From an uncultured Lachnospiraceae bacterium (GTDB lineage Bacteria; Bacillota; Clostridia; Lachnospirales; Lachnospiraceae), in assembly GCA_910585635.1 (NCBI GenBank), contig CAJUFE010000079.1, forward strand, positions 1 through 15,751: a DNA stretch of 15,751 bases. Direction: 5' to 3'. Below are positions 1 to 7,607 of the stretch, piece by piece; the stretch's first letter is position 1, and the number at the start of each line of letters is the position of its first letter. Below the pieces are notes generated by a model. It had not been told where the DNA came from and did no database searches. It worked only from the letters and a program-made list of their open reading frames with translations. A program made the translations under genes and the position numbers.

Positions 1-42
1 GATAGTATAGATTGTTCAACTTTTCCTGTCCACACTTATATA

Positions 43-2598
43 CTAACACCAGCCTGTGAGCACGTTCGGGTTCCCTCCCAGATCGATGCCGCTTTTGTTG
101 AAGCTGGTCCAGCCCCCCTGGCCCAGCAGGAGGACGCCTGGCATCACCAGAGGCGACAGGCCGATCCGCCTGCACACCTTGCCATGCCGACTGGCGATCA
201 TCACCGTATCGCCATGCTCTAAACCCAGCTTTCTGCCGTCCCCTTCGTTCATCAAAGCCTCTGCCGGGAACAGCTCCCTCAACACCTTTACCTGGTCAAA
301 ACCCTGGTGGGCCCGGCGCGGGTGGTGGATGCTCACCAGCTGGAAGGGATACTCGCCTTTTTCGAAGTCGGAAAAGGTCCCTTCGAACCCTTCCGGCTGT
401 GGGACATACCGGGCGGTCCCATGGATATCTGTCAGGCCGAATTCCCTGTAACGGCGGACCAGCTCCTCGCAGTAGATCTCAAACCTCCCGCTCTTTGTGG
501 GGAGCGGATGCCCCGCCGGATCTCGGATATAGTCCGTGTCCTGGACATAGCCGAACAGATCGCCTGGATGCCGCTTGACCTGGTAGACCCCGGTCTTTTT
601 GAACTCGCGCCAGGGGACACGCCCTTTTTGTGGCTCTGCCTCCACGCCAAACTCCTGTATATCGGCCTCTGTAAAGCCGATCAGGGGATCATAGCCGCTG
701 CCGTCCTCCCTGATCACCCGCGCGCCGTACAGCTCATTAAAGGCGATCTCCTCATCGGATAAGGGCTGGGCCAGCTTAGGGTCTAAGCCCCAGCGCCTGC
801 AAAGCTGGGCCTGTATCCAGCTGTCATGGCGGCATTCGAACAGAGGCGGGACCACCTGGGAGGAATAGATCAAAAGCTCCCGGTTAGTCTGGATCAGCAC
901 CCCGCCGAACCGCTCCCAGAAGGAGGAGGCCGGAAGGACGATATCCGAATACTGGCAGTCCGGCGTCATCTGCAGATCGCTGGACACCACAAAGTCCACC
1001 TTGCGGAAGGCCTTCACGGCCATGTTAAAGTCCGGGTTCTGGTTCATCCTGGCCCCGCAGCCGATCTTCCAGATCATGTGGATGTCGATCGGGCGCCTGC
1101 CGTCCAGGAAATGGGTATGCTCCCCTTCCACCACCGCCTTCCACACCTCGGACATGGCGATCCCGTAAAACTTCTTTGGATCGTACTTGCCCGCTCCCAG
1201 GCTGCCGCCGCCTCTGGGCTGTTCACAGACCCCATTCTCCGGCAGGACCAGCTTCCTGTCCCCGGGGTAGACCAAAGGCGGCCCGCCAAAGATCAAATTC
1301 CCCGCGCCGGTGCCGATGGAGACCTCCGCGCCTGACCGGCCCACGTTCCCGGTCATCCAGCCTACCGTGTAGAAGGCCTGGGCGAACCGGGCGCCCTCAT
1401 AGGTCCTGGCCGGCGCGAAGCTGGCCTTCATGCTCATAGGCTTTGCCGTGGCCATCTGACGGGCCAGGCGCCTGATCTGCTCCGGGGCGGTGCCGCAGAT
1501 CTTCGCTGCCCATCTCGGGGTCTTGGGAATCTTGTCATAGGTCCCCAGCACATAGTCCTTGAAATTTTCCTTCGGATCCGCCCCTTCGGGCATGTGGTCC
1601 GCGTCAAAACCGATACAGTAGGTATCCAGGAAAGCCTGGTCCTGCAGGCCCTCTTCGATCATCACATAAGCCAGCCCCAGAAGGAGGGCCGTATCGGTGC
1701 CGGGCCGCACCGGGACCCACTCATCGGCCAGAGCCTGGGCCGTGGGGCTGTACCAGGTATCCACCACGATGATCTTAGCCCCCCGCTCCTTGGCCTGGGC
1801 GTAGTGCCAGGTGGGATTGCCCGGGGCGCTCCAGGCGGGATCGCAAGCCCACAGGAGGATCAGCCTGGCATTGCGTATCTCGAAGCGATCGCTGGAATCT
1901 AGCCGTCCCCCGGTCCATTCGCCTTTCATCATATTAGCCACCACCGGGACCGCTCCCTGAGAGGCCTGCCCCCAGGTGGTGGTGCAGCCGCCGTAGGCGT
2001 TCAGCGCCTCCCCATAGTAGAGACCGGGGATGACCCCCCGCTGTTCAAACCCGGTGGCCAGGATCGCCCGGTTCCCGTAGGCCTCCTTGATCCTGGTGGT
2101 CTCCTTCGCGATCATATCCAGGGCCTCGTCCCAGGAGACCCTCTCCCACTCATCCCGGCCCCGCAGCTCCTTATCGCCGCCCCCCGGCGCCCAATGCTTC
2201 CTTTTTAAAGGGTATTTCAACCGGTCCGCCCCAAAGATCAGCTGCCGCAGGGCCCGCCCTCTGGCACAGCCCCGCTGCTGGGGATAGTCCGGGGTATCCG
2301 GGTGGAGGTCGTCGGTCTTCTGGCGGAGCACTTTTCCGTCCACCACGTAAGAACGGTTGACACACCGGTTCCCACAATTGAAAAAGCAGGCATGGGTGAC
2401 CCACCGTCCCTCCTCCGATGCCTCTGCCGCCGGGACCAGCCAGGAAGAGTAATGGATCAGCTCCGCTTCCTTCTCCCAGGCTCTGGATACCTCATCCGCA
2501 TCCCTTCTGCCCCTGTCTGCGGCCTGCTGTCCATCTGGACCTGATACGGGCATGGACCGCGTTCTTACTCCTGCCGTGTCTCCTGCTCCTCCTGCCAT
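43..2598 (-). CDS. molybdopterin (bis-MGD) oxidoreductase, DMSO-reductase family catalytic subunit
   Basis: About 851 residues, starting at the ATG at 2598, which has a full AGGAGG Shine-Dalgarno 6-7 nt upstream; the longer frame to 2676 would begin inside the promoter. A [4Fe-4S] motif of form Cx3Cx3C plus a distal Cys is visible at about residues 71, 75, 79 and 111. It is followed by DEWERVSWDEALDMI, typical of the family, and by GGCTTTWGQAS near 203-213, whose Ser aligns with the molybdenum-ligand Ser of DmsA-type enzymes. The C-terminus carries the usual molydopterin-binding region ending GGNPNVLTGWC. The family moves electrons to or from small organic or inorganic substrates; members in gut anaerobes include DMSO reductases and catechol dehydroxylases. 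The first 65 residues are a hydrophilic Arg/Asp/Glu-rich extension with no twin-arginine signal, so I infer a cytoplasmic enzyme. No iron-sulfur or membrane-anchor partner is visible; the gene ends 42 bp from the window edge, so one could lie beyond it. Substrate unknown. Confidence 0.93.
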   Translation of the reverse strand: MAGGAGDTAGVRTRSMPVSGPDGQQAADRGRRDADEVSRAWEKEAELIHYSSWLVPAAEASEEGRWVTHACFFNCGNRCVNRSYVVDGKVLRQKTDDLHPDTPDYPQQRGCARGRALRQLIFGADRLKYPLKRKHWAPGGGDKELRGRDEWERVSWDEALDMIAKETTRIKEAYGNRAILATGFEQRGVIPGLYYGEALNAYGGCTTTWGQASQGAVPVVANMMKGEWTGGRLDSSDRFEIRNARLILLWACDPAWSAPGNPTWHYAQAKERGAKIIVVDTWYSPTAQALADEWVPVRPGTDTALLLGLAYVMIEEGLQDQAFLDTYCIGFDADHMPEGADPKENFKDYVLGTYDKIPKTPRWAAKICGTAPEQIRRLARQMATAKPMSMKASFAPARTYEGARFAQAFYTVGWMTGNVGRSGAEVSIGTGAGNLIFGGPPLVYPGDRKLVLPENGVCEQPRGGGSLGAGKYDPKKFYGIAMSEVWKAVVEGEHTHFLDGRRPIDIHMIWKIGCGARMNQNPDFNMAVKAFRKVDFVVSSDLQMTPDCQYSDIVLPASSFWERFGGVLIQTNRELLIYSSQVVPPLFECRHDSWIQAQLCRRWGLDPKLAQPLSDEEIAFNELYGARVIREDGSGYDPLIGFTEADIQEFGVEAEPQKGRVPWREFKKTGVYQVKRHPGDLFGYVQDTDYIRDPAGHPLPTKSGRFEIYCEELVRRYREFGLTDIHGTARYVPQPEGFEGTFSDFEKGEYPFQLVSIHHPRRAHQGFDQVKVLRELFPAEALMNEGDGRKLGLEHGDTVMIASRHGKVCRRIGLSPLVMPGVLLLGQGGWTSFNKSGIDLGGNPNVLTGWC

Positions 2599-2624
2599 GT
2601 CCCACCTCCTCGACTTTGATGACC

Positions 2625-2653
2625 TCGACTTTTTTACTTGTTTATAGTATAAT
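2625..2653 (+). promoter_or_regulatory. predicted promoter of the LysR regulator gene
   Basis: TCGACT (2625-2630), 17 bp spacer, TATAAT (2648-2653). The -10 is a perfect consensus and the -35 is weak. It shares bases with the oxidoreductase -10 on the opposite strand. The resulting leader would contain the 2698-2712 palindrome, which fits negative autoregulation as usual for LysR proteins. Confidence 0.5.
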
Positions 2654-2676
2654 AGATAGCGACCTGTTTTGTACAA
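2646..2676 (-). promoter_or_regulatory. predicted sigma70-type promoter of the molybdopterin oxidoreductase
   Basis: On the minus strand, TTGTAC (2671-2676) is followed after 16 bp by TATTAT (2649-2654); the overlapping TATACT (2646-2651) would give 19 bp. Predicted transcription start is near 2641, leaving a leader of about 43 nt before the AGGAGG and ATG at 2598. The -10 region overlaps that of the divergent LysR promoter, so the two probably compete for polymerase. Judged by eye only. Confidence 0.55.
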
Positions 2677-2697
2677 TAGTTATATCTGGAAGTGCTC

Positions 2698-2712
2698 ATA
2701 GCTTGAAGCTAT
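2698..2712. promoter_or_regulatory. LysR-type operator: perfect 7-1-7 palindrome with T-N11-A
   Basis: ATAGCTT-G-AAGCTAT is a perfect inverted repeat. T at 2699 and A at 2711 give the T-N11-A spacing known for LysR-type recognition sites. Its centre (2705) is about 64 bp upstream of the predicted oxidoreductase transcription start, matching the position near -65 typical of these activators. Binding by the adjacent LysR protein is inferred from this position. Confidence 0.7.
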
Positions 2713-2742
2713 AGGCATATTGACCTTTAGGAGATGACCATC

Positions 2743-3630
2743 ATGACCAATAATCAGTTGCGCTACGTGATCAGCGTGGCGGAGAACGGCAGCTTTTCGG
2801 GGGCGGCGAAGAAATTGTTCCTCACCCAGCCCTCTCTATCGAATCAGATCAAAGCGCTGGAGGAGGAGCTGGGTACGCCGATCTTCATCCGTATGCACCA
2901 TGAGCTGAAGCTGACCGAAGCCGGCCATGACCTGGTCCTGTATTCGAAACGGATCTTAAATGAGCTGGACCACTTACAGAGCCTGATGCAGTCCTACTCA
3001 TCCTTTTTAAAGGGCAGCCTGACCATCGGCGCTTTTACCAATGCCGGCTACCTGGGGCTCCCCCAGATGGTCATGGATTTCCAGAAGCTCTACCCGAAGA
3101 TCCAGATCCGCCTGGTGATGGACCGGAGCAGCCGTCTGACGGAGCTTTTGATGACCCAGGAGATCGACGTGGCTTTTTTAAGCGCCAGTGAAGCCACCCT
3201 CCGTTCCGGCGATCTCCAGTATGCCCAGCTGGACGAGGAGCCATTCGTGGCGGTCGTCCCCAAGGGCCACCCCCTGTATGACCGCAGCGCCATCGACAGC
3301 GAGGCCTTAAAAAAGGAAAAGCTCATCCTCCCCACAGACGACCTCTACGCCCATTCCCTGCTGGTGAGCGCCCTGTCCCACGACGGGGAACCACCCCTTT
3401 TGTGCGGAGAATGCAGCAGCACAGAAAGCTGTGTCCAGATGGTAGCGAGCGGCTTCGGGATCGCCATCGTCACCGCTCCTGTGGCCAGGCAGCTAACGAA
3501 CGACCGGTTCCGTATCCTGCCCCTGATCCCCACGATCCGCCTAAAGCTTTACCTGGCTATGCTGAAGACCTCCTGTCCGGGATCGATCGCAGATGAGTTT
3601 TTCGGTTTTTTGCAGACGCGGTTCCGGTGA
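2743..3630 (+). CDS. LysR-family transcriptional regulator
   Basis: 295 residues, the normal size for the family. The N-terminal winged helix-turn-helix (about residues 1-60) is clear: LRYVISVAENGSFSGAAKKL, then LTQPSLSNQIKALEEELG and LTEAG. A substrate-binding effector domain of periplasmic-binding-protein fold (about 90-290) follows, with typical DVAFL and VPKGHPL segments. The ATG at 2743 is preferred because AGGAG (2729-2733) lies 9 nt before it; the ATG at 2734 directly abuts that site and is too close. It is divergent from the molybdopterin oxidoreductase and separated from it by a LysR-type operator, so it is probably the effector-dependent activator of that gene and represses itself. 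The effector is unknown, plausibly the enzyme's substrate. The 121-residue membrane protein starts 24 bp downstream and is probably co-transcribed. Confidence 0.95.
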   Translation: MTNNQLRYVISVAENGSFSGAAKKLFLTQPSLSNQIKALEEELGTPIFIRMHHELKLTEAGHDLVLYSKRILNELDHLQSLMQSYSSFLKGSLTIGAFTNAGYLGLPQMVMDFQKLYPKIQIRLVMDRSSRLTELLMTQEIDVAFLSASEATLRSGDLQYAQLDEEPFVAVVPKGHPLYDRSAIDSEALKKEKLILPTDDLYAHSLLVSALSHDGEPPLLCGECSSTESCVQMVASGFGIAIVTAPVARQLTNDRFRILPLIPTIRLKLYLAMLKTSCPGSIADEFFGFLQTRFR

Positions 3631-3654
3631 ACCCCGGTCAGAAAGGAGTACGAT

Positions 3655-4020
3655 ATGGATATGCTCTTCTTTTTCGCCGCCTGCTTAGGCCTGGCGGAGA
3701 CGATCGACTTATTTATGGGAAAGGATTTCCTGATGTTCATGGGGAGTAAGATGGACGAACGGGATTACGTTCGGGAGAAAGTCTTCCGTGTAGAAAAATG
3801 GCTCTTCGCCGCCGATACCCTGGGCTGTTTTATCCTGTCCAAGGGCTCGTGGATCGGCTTCTGGGGACAGATGACCGTGATCTTCATCCTTTTTATCACG
3901 GTCATCCTGCACATATGGGTGTTCAATGACGAACGGTTCCTGTCCCCTTCCGGGATCAAAAAGAAGCAGCAGAAGAAAGAGCGGCGGGCGGCCTGGAGGG
4001 CGCAAAAAAAGAAGAGGTGA
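3655..4020 (+). CDS. small membrane protein of unknown function
   Basis: 121 residues, with AGGAG 7 nt before the ATG. Hydrophobic stretches are near residues 2-20, 48-66 and 70-90. A charged segment (MDERDYVREKVFRVEKW) lies between the first and second, and the tail from about residue 100 is very rich in Lys and Arg (KKKQQKKERR...KKKR), predicted cytoplasmic. I do not recognise the family. It follows the LysR gene by 24 bp on the same strand, suggesting one transcript, but nothing ties it to the oxidoreductase. Its last codons and stop overlap a terminator hairpin that serves the opposite strand, so part of the Lys-rich C-terminus is encoded by the terminator A-tract and stem. Confidence 0.75.
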   Translation: MDMLFFFAACLGLAETIDLFMGKDFLMFMGSKMDERDYVREKVFRVEKWLFAADTLGCFILSKGSWIGFWGQMTVIFILFITVILHIWVFNDERFLSPSGIKKKQQKKERRAAWRAQKKKR

Positions 4021-4056
4021 TCCGGATCGATCTGATGGGCCGGATCCTTCCTCTTC
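4004..4056 (-). terminator. intrinsic terminator of the MBOAT operon, overlapping the 3' end of the convergent gene
   Basis: On the plus strand, GAAGAGG (4011-4017) pairs with CCTCTTC (4050-4056) and GATCCGG (4019-4025) with CCGGATC (4040-4046). This makes a 14-bp stem with a small internal loop and a 14-nt apical loop. Seven A residues (4004-4010) become T7 immediately after the stem on the minus strand, a textbook intrinsic terminator about 104 nt after the MBOAT stop. On the plus strand the tail is only pyrimidine-rich (TCCTTCC), so it may also stop LysR-side transcription, less efficiently. Confidence 0.82.
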
Positions 4057-4159
4057 TCCTTCCGTTACTTCTTACGCCCAGACCAAGGGGCTTATGGCAT
4101 AGATATGTCGCATAGAGGACCCTCCCGCCGCGGCCCCCCTGCCCCACCTATAAAACAGG

Positions 4160-6106
4160 TCAGAAATTAAAATACAGGAATGTGGACACCCCCGCAAAGG
4201 ACACCACCGCCCACACCAGCAGCAGCGCCGAGCCCACGGCCTTCGCCGCCGTGGGCTTAAAGTCCTTCTCGTGGAGATGGGGAAAGCCCAGGCAGAGGAC
4301 GAAGGCCCCCAGCAAAAAGACCCACATGCAGACCAGGCCCCTCTGCCCCCACAAGGCTCCCACAAGCCGGGCCGCCTGCCCATCCTGCCCGAAGACGTTC
4401 AAGACCAGCGACCTTAAGACCTGCAGGATGGCCTCCACCTCCGGCAGGATGAACCCATCCGTCAGCTCCTTAGACAGAGTAAAGGAATCTGCCCTAAGGA
4501 GTCTTTTATATAGGAAAAAAGCCTGTCCTACACTGTCAGCCCGGAACAGCAGCCACATCAGGTCCACGAAGATAAAGGTGCAGGCCCAGCGGAAGACGTG
4601 GCGGCATCTGGCTGCCAGTCCCATCACCCCCAGATCCATGCCGCTCCTTTGATGGCGTTCCTTCATCCTGCGTCTCCTCTTCCTGCGCCCCCATGCACCC
4701 GGTATCCGGCGCACCGTCCTACCTGCTGTCCCCACAGACACACCGTCACACAGAAGGGTCTGGCGCGGGTCCAGGACATCTCCGGACACGGACGCAGGCC
4801 GCCTGACCGGCGGCAGGCCTTTTCCAGCAAACATCCGCTCGATCACCTGGGCCAGGCCATGGATCAGGCCCCACAGGATAAAGGTCCAGTTAGCTCCATG
4901 CCAGATCCCGCTGACCAGAAAGACCAGCAGGATGTTCCCGTAGGTGCGCCATCTGCCCTTCCGGCTCCCGCCCAGAGGGAAATACACATAGTTCCGCAGA
5001 AAGCGGGTCAGGGTCATATGCCATCTTTTCCAAAAATCCACCACAGAGACCGCCTTATAGGGAGACGCAAAATTCACCGGCAGATCCAGTCCGAACAGCT
5101 TCCCCAGCCCGATCGCCATGTCACAGTAGCCGCTGAAATCAAAGTAGATCTGGAAGGTATAGGACAGCATCACACAGACCATCTCCAGCCAGGACAGATC
5201 CGCAAGTCCGCTCCAGCCCCAGGCCACCGCCCGCCCGAAGGTATCGGCGATCATCACCTTTTTAAAGAGGCCCATGGCAAATATGTAGCAGCCTGCGGCA
5301 AAGCGGTCGTGATCTGCCCCCATCTTCCTAAACTGCCCGATCAGCTCGTCATGCAGCACGATCGGCCCGGCCACCAGCTGGGGGAAGAAGGACACAAATG
5401 CCGCATACTCGATGAACCGGTAGCCCTCAGTCTCCCCCCGGTAGGAGTCCACCAGGTAGGAGATCTGCTGAAAGGTAAAAAAGCTGATACCCAACGGAAG
5501 GGGCACAGCCTTTAAAGGAAGGGAGGTCCCCAGCAGCCTATTGCAATTTTCCGCAAAAAAATAAGCGTACTTGAAATAGAAGATCGAGCCGATGTTCAGC
5601 AGGATGCCCAGGACCAGGATCCATCGGCCTTTCCTGGCTCTGTCCTTGCCCAGGCCTTCTCCTTCTTCCCTGGCTCCGTCCGTGTCCAGGCCTTCTCCTT
5701 CTTCCCTGGTCCTGTCCGTATCCAGGCCTTCTCCTTCTTCCCTAGCTCCGTCCATGTCCAGGCCTTCTCCTTCTTCCCTGGCTCCGTCCGTGTCCTGACC
5801 TTCTCCTTTCGCACGGTCACACCTCTGCTCCGGCCCTTTGCCGCCTGCAAGACCGCTCATCCCTCCGCCGTCTTCCCTCTTCCTTCGCCGCTCTCTGTGG
5901 ATCAGACAGGTCAGCGTCCAGTTTACCAGGATGCTGACCACCAGCACCGGCAGATACCTTACATGATCATAGGCATAAAAGAAAAAAGAGGCCGCCGTCA
6001 GCTCCAAAAGGCCCCCTCTATACCAGCCGAAATGGCGGCACAGATAGTATCCGGCCAAGACCAGCGGCAAAAAATACAGCATAAAGTAATACGAATTAAA
6101 TAACAC
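4160..6106 (-). CDS. AlgI/DltB-type MBOAT O-acyltransferase with hydrophilic repeat inserts
   Basis: 648 residues, GTG start at 6106 with GAGGG about 6 nt upstream. The opening MLFNSYYFMLYFLPLVLAGY is typical of AlgI-like proteins. The MBOAT core is clear: LPLGISFFTFQQISYLVDSYRG (about 204-223), FFPQLVAGPI (about 240-249), QIYFDFSGYCDMAIGLG, FWKRWHMTLTRFLR with His363, and SGIWHGANWTFILWG with His403, the conserved catalytic histidine. The family moves acyl (usually acetyl) groups across the membrane onto polysaccharide or teichoic acid, normally with an SGNH partner; one is encoded two genes upstream. Usual length is roughly 450-520 residues. The excess comes from two hydrophilic inserts: about 71-160, containing 12-residue tandem repeats, and about 428-495, Arg-rich. 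The target polymer is not shown by the window. Confidence 0.92.
   Translation of the reverse strand: MLFNSYYFMLYFLPLVLAGYYLCRHFGWYRGGLLELTAASFFFYAYDHVRYLPVLVVSILVNWTLTCLIHRERRRKREDGGGMSGLAGGKGPEQRCDRAKGEGQDTDGAREEGEGLDMDGAREEGEGLDTDRTREEGEGLDTDGAREEGEGLGKDRARKGRWILVLGILLNIGSIFYFKYAYFFAENCNRLLGTSLPLKAVPLPLGISFFTFQQISYLVDSYRGETEGYRFIEYAAFVSFFPQLVAGPIVLHDELIGQFRKMGADHDRFAAGCYIFAMGLFKKVMIADTFGRAVAWGWSGLADLSWLEMVCVMLSYTFQIYFDFSGYCDMAIGLGKLFGLDLPVNFASPYKAVSVVDFWKRWHMTLTRFLRNYVYFPLGGSRKGRWRTYGNILLVFLVSGIWHGANWTFILWGLIHGLAQVIERMFAGKGLPPVRRPASVSGDVLDPRQTLLCDGVSVGTAGRTVRRIPGAWGRRKRRRRMKERHQRSGMDLGVMGLAARCRHVFRWACTFIFVDLMWLLFRADSVGQAFFLYKRLLRADSFTLSKELTDGFILPEVEAILQVLRSLVLNVFGQDGQAARLVGALWGQRGLVCMWVFLLGAFVLCLGFPHLHEKDFKPTAAKAVGSALLLVWAVVSFAGVSTFLYFNF
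5636..5806 (-). repeat. 36-bp in-frame tandem repeat inside the MBOAT gene
   Basis: About 4.5 copies of a 36-bp unit encode GEGLDTDGAREE-like 12-residue blocks (about residues 101-157). Copies differ by a few substitutions (for example DMDGA, DTDRT, GKDRA). The unit is charged and falls in a predicted extramembrane loop between the second and third hydrophobic segments, so copy-number change would alter loop length without breaking the frame. Confidence 0.88.
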
Positions 6107-6156
6107 AGCCTGCCCTCATCTCTCTGTCCTCCTGCCTATCGCGCCTTATATGCGCC

Positions 6157-6381
6157 TTACATGTGCCTTACCGCCTCTTCAAACTCCTGCTCGGTCTCTA
6201 AAAAACGATATGGCTCATATTCTCCATAGGCGGATGGGCGGCTGATCGTCACCAGCTGGATACGATCATACCCAACAACCCTTACCAATCTTTTCTTAAA
6301 GTCCGCCAAGTGTTGTCCATGTGAGGTCTGTAAAGCCACACATCCTATATCACCAAATTTTTTCGCGATCAGATAACACAT
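6157..6381 (-). CDS. DUF6718-like small conserved protein
   Basis: 74 residues. The ATG at 6381 is chosen because AAGGAGG lies 9 nt upstream; the longer frame to 6411 has no such site. The protein opens MCYLIAKKFGDIGCVALQT and contains RIQLVTISRPSAYGEYEPY, a pattern I remember from short Clostridia proteins placed in DUF6718; the name is from memory. Function unknown. It has no signal or membrane segment and is probably cytoplasmic. It sits between the SGNH-like gene (65 bp upstream) and the MBOAT gene (50 bp downstream) on the same strand. Such proteins occur in many contexts, so co-transcription need not mean a role in acylation. Confidence 0.75.
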   Translation of the reverse strand: MCYLIAKKFGDIGCVALQTSHGQHLADFKKRLVRVVGYDRIQLVTISRPSAYGEYEPYRFLETEQEFEEAVRHM

Positions 6382-6446
6382 GCTCCAGCACCTCCTTAAA
6401 CTCACTTTCATTTTTTATACTACCACTTTCGTATGCCTGGCGCAAG

Positions 6447-7553
6447 CTATAGCCCACTTGATCCTTGTATGTCTGGCCTCACATAGATACGGTCATAGTC
6501 ATACCCCATATACAGCTCCCGGATCCGCCTGATATAGTCTTGATAGTTGTCCTTTGTCAGCCGCCCCTCTCCCGCTGCCATGCACCGCAAGAGCTCCGAG
6601 TTCACCGCCGCGCTGTAATGGGCCTGGTCCTTGTAGTTGTCCAGATCGCACACGATATCCTGCCGGTCCCCAAAGGCGAAGAGCCGGATGTTATGGATCC
6701 CCACCAGCTCTTCGATCTCCACCTCCATCCCGTCGATATCCCGCTCTGCGATCCCGTTCTGGTGCTGTACATCCCAGTAGCAGATGCTGTAAGGCGGGAT
6801 AAAGACGTAGAAGTCCACGGACGGATAGGCTCGGGCGATGTCCGCCACATTCTGCCGCACATTCCCCCGCACCAGCTCCTTGTCCTCCTCAGACATCCTA
6901 AATGAAAGCTCCGACCGGGGCGGCCGTTCGTAGGTGGCCAGCACGGCCTCCCGTCCGAAGACCTGACCCTCCTCCCAAAAAGAATAGTCGTCAAAGGAGG
7001 TGGTCTCTCCCCCGGCCCGGGTGTACCGGACCGTGCCTAAGGTATCCTCCAGGAGGATCGTCTTGTTCAAGATATAGTATACATCCGTAAAAGGGTCCCC
7101 ATCGATCATAAAGGTGGGATAGACATAGCTGGCATCACCTGCATTGCCATAGTAAGACGCATCCTTGTCCTGGATCAGCGCACTTAGATCTGTAGTCATC
7201 AGCACCATGCGGATATCCGGGTTTGCCTTGAGAGCCACCTTAAGGGCATCCCCGATCTCCTTATAGTTCCCGCCAAAATAGGAGACCTTCACCGAGTCCA
7301 CACCAAAGAGCCCATCCATCTCTGTAGTCTTAAAATTGGCCATCATCGAGGTCCCGATCATGACCGCGTCATAGGAAAAATAGCGGAGGATCCCGTCATT
7401 CTGATACCGCTCATTCTTTAGCTCATAGGCCAGCCCCGGCAGAGGGCCATGGTAATGGAAGAAGGGGTCGATCACCACGGTGGGGACCGCGACGGCCAAA
7501 AGGCCCAAGATCGCCGTGCCGAAAAAAAGCCGTTCGAACCGCCTGCTGTCCAC
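6447..7553 (-). CDS. membrane-anchored SGNH/AlgX-like protein, probable MBOAT partner
   Basis: About 368 residues from the GTG at 7553, which has a purine-rich GGGGGGAG site 7-8 nt upstream; an upstream GTG at 7607 (18 residues longer, GAGG 5 nt before it) is the alternative. One N-terminal hydrophobic anchor (about residues 9-27, FFGTAILGLLAVAVPTVVI) is followed by an extracellular domain. AVMIGTSMMANF has the Gly-x-Ser position of an SGNH nucleophile (Ser69), and NYKDQAHYSA has a D-x-x-H pair (Asp309, His312) as in SGNH/DltD/AlgJ/AlgX proteins. These residues and the MBOAT gene two positions downstream suggest that it receives the acyl group and transfers it to an envelope glycan. Overall similarity to named families is low to my eye, so the catalytic assignment is inference. 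No terminator is seen before the next two genes. Confidence 0.78.
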   Translation of the reverse strand: MDSRRFERLFFGTAILGLLAVAVPTVVIDPFFHYHGPLPGLAYELKNERYQNDGILRYFSYDAVMIGTSMMANFKTTEMDGLFGVDSVKVSYFGGNYKEIGDALKVALKANPDIRMVLMTTDLSALIQDKDASYYGNAGDASYVYPTFMIDGDPFTDVYYILNKTILLEDTLGTVRYTRAGGETTSFDDYSFWEEGQVFGREAVLATYERPPRSELSFRMSEEDKELVRGNVRQNVADIARAYPSVDFYVFIPPYSICYWDVQHQNGIAERDIDGMEVEIEELVGIHNIRLFAFGDRQDIVCDLDNYKDQAHYSAAVNSELLRCMAAGEGRLTKDNYQDYIRRIRELYMGYDYDRIYVRPDIQGSSGL

Positions 7554-7607
7554 CTGGTCTCTCCCCCCTTCTCTTTTCGCTGACCTTGCATCTGTACATC
7601 CGGCCAC

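Noticed and set aside
4598..5515. 305-codon plus-strand frame opposite the MBOAT gene
   Set aside because: Low-complexity His/Pro/Gln composition typical of antisense shadow; conserved MBOAT motifs are on the minus strand.
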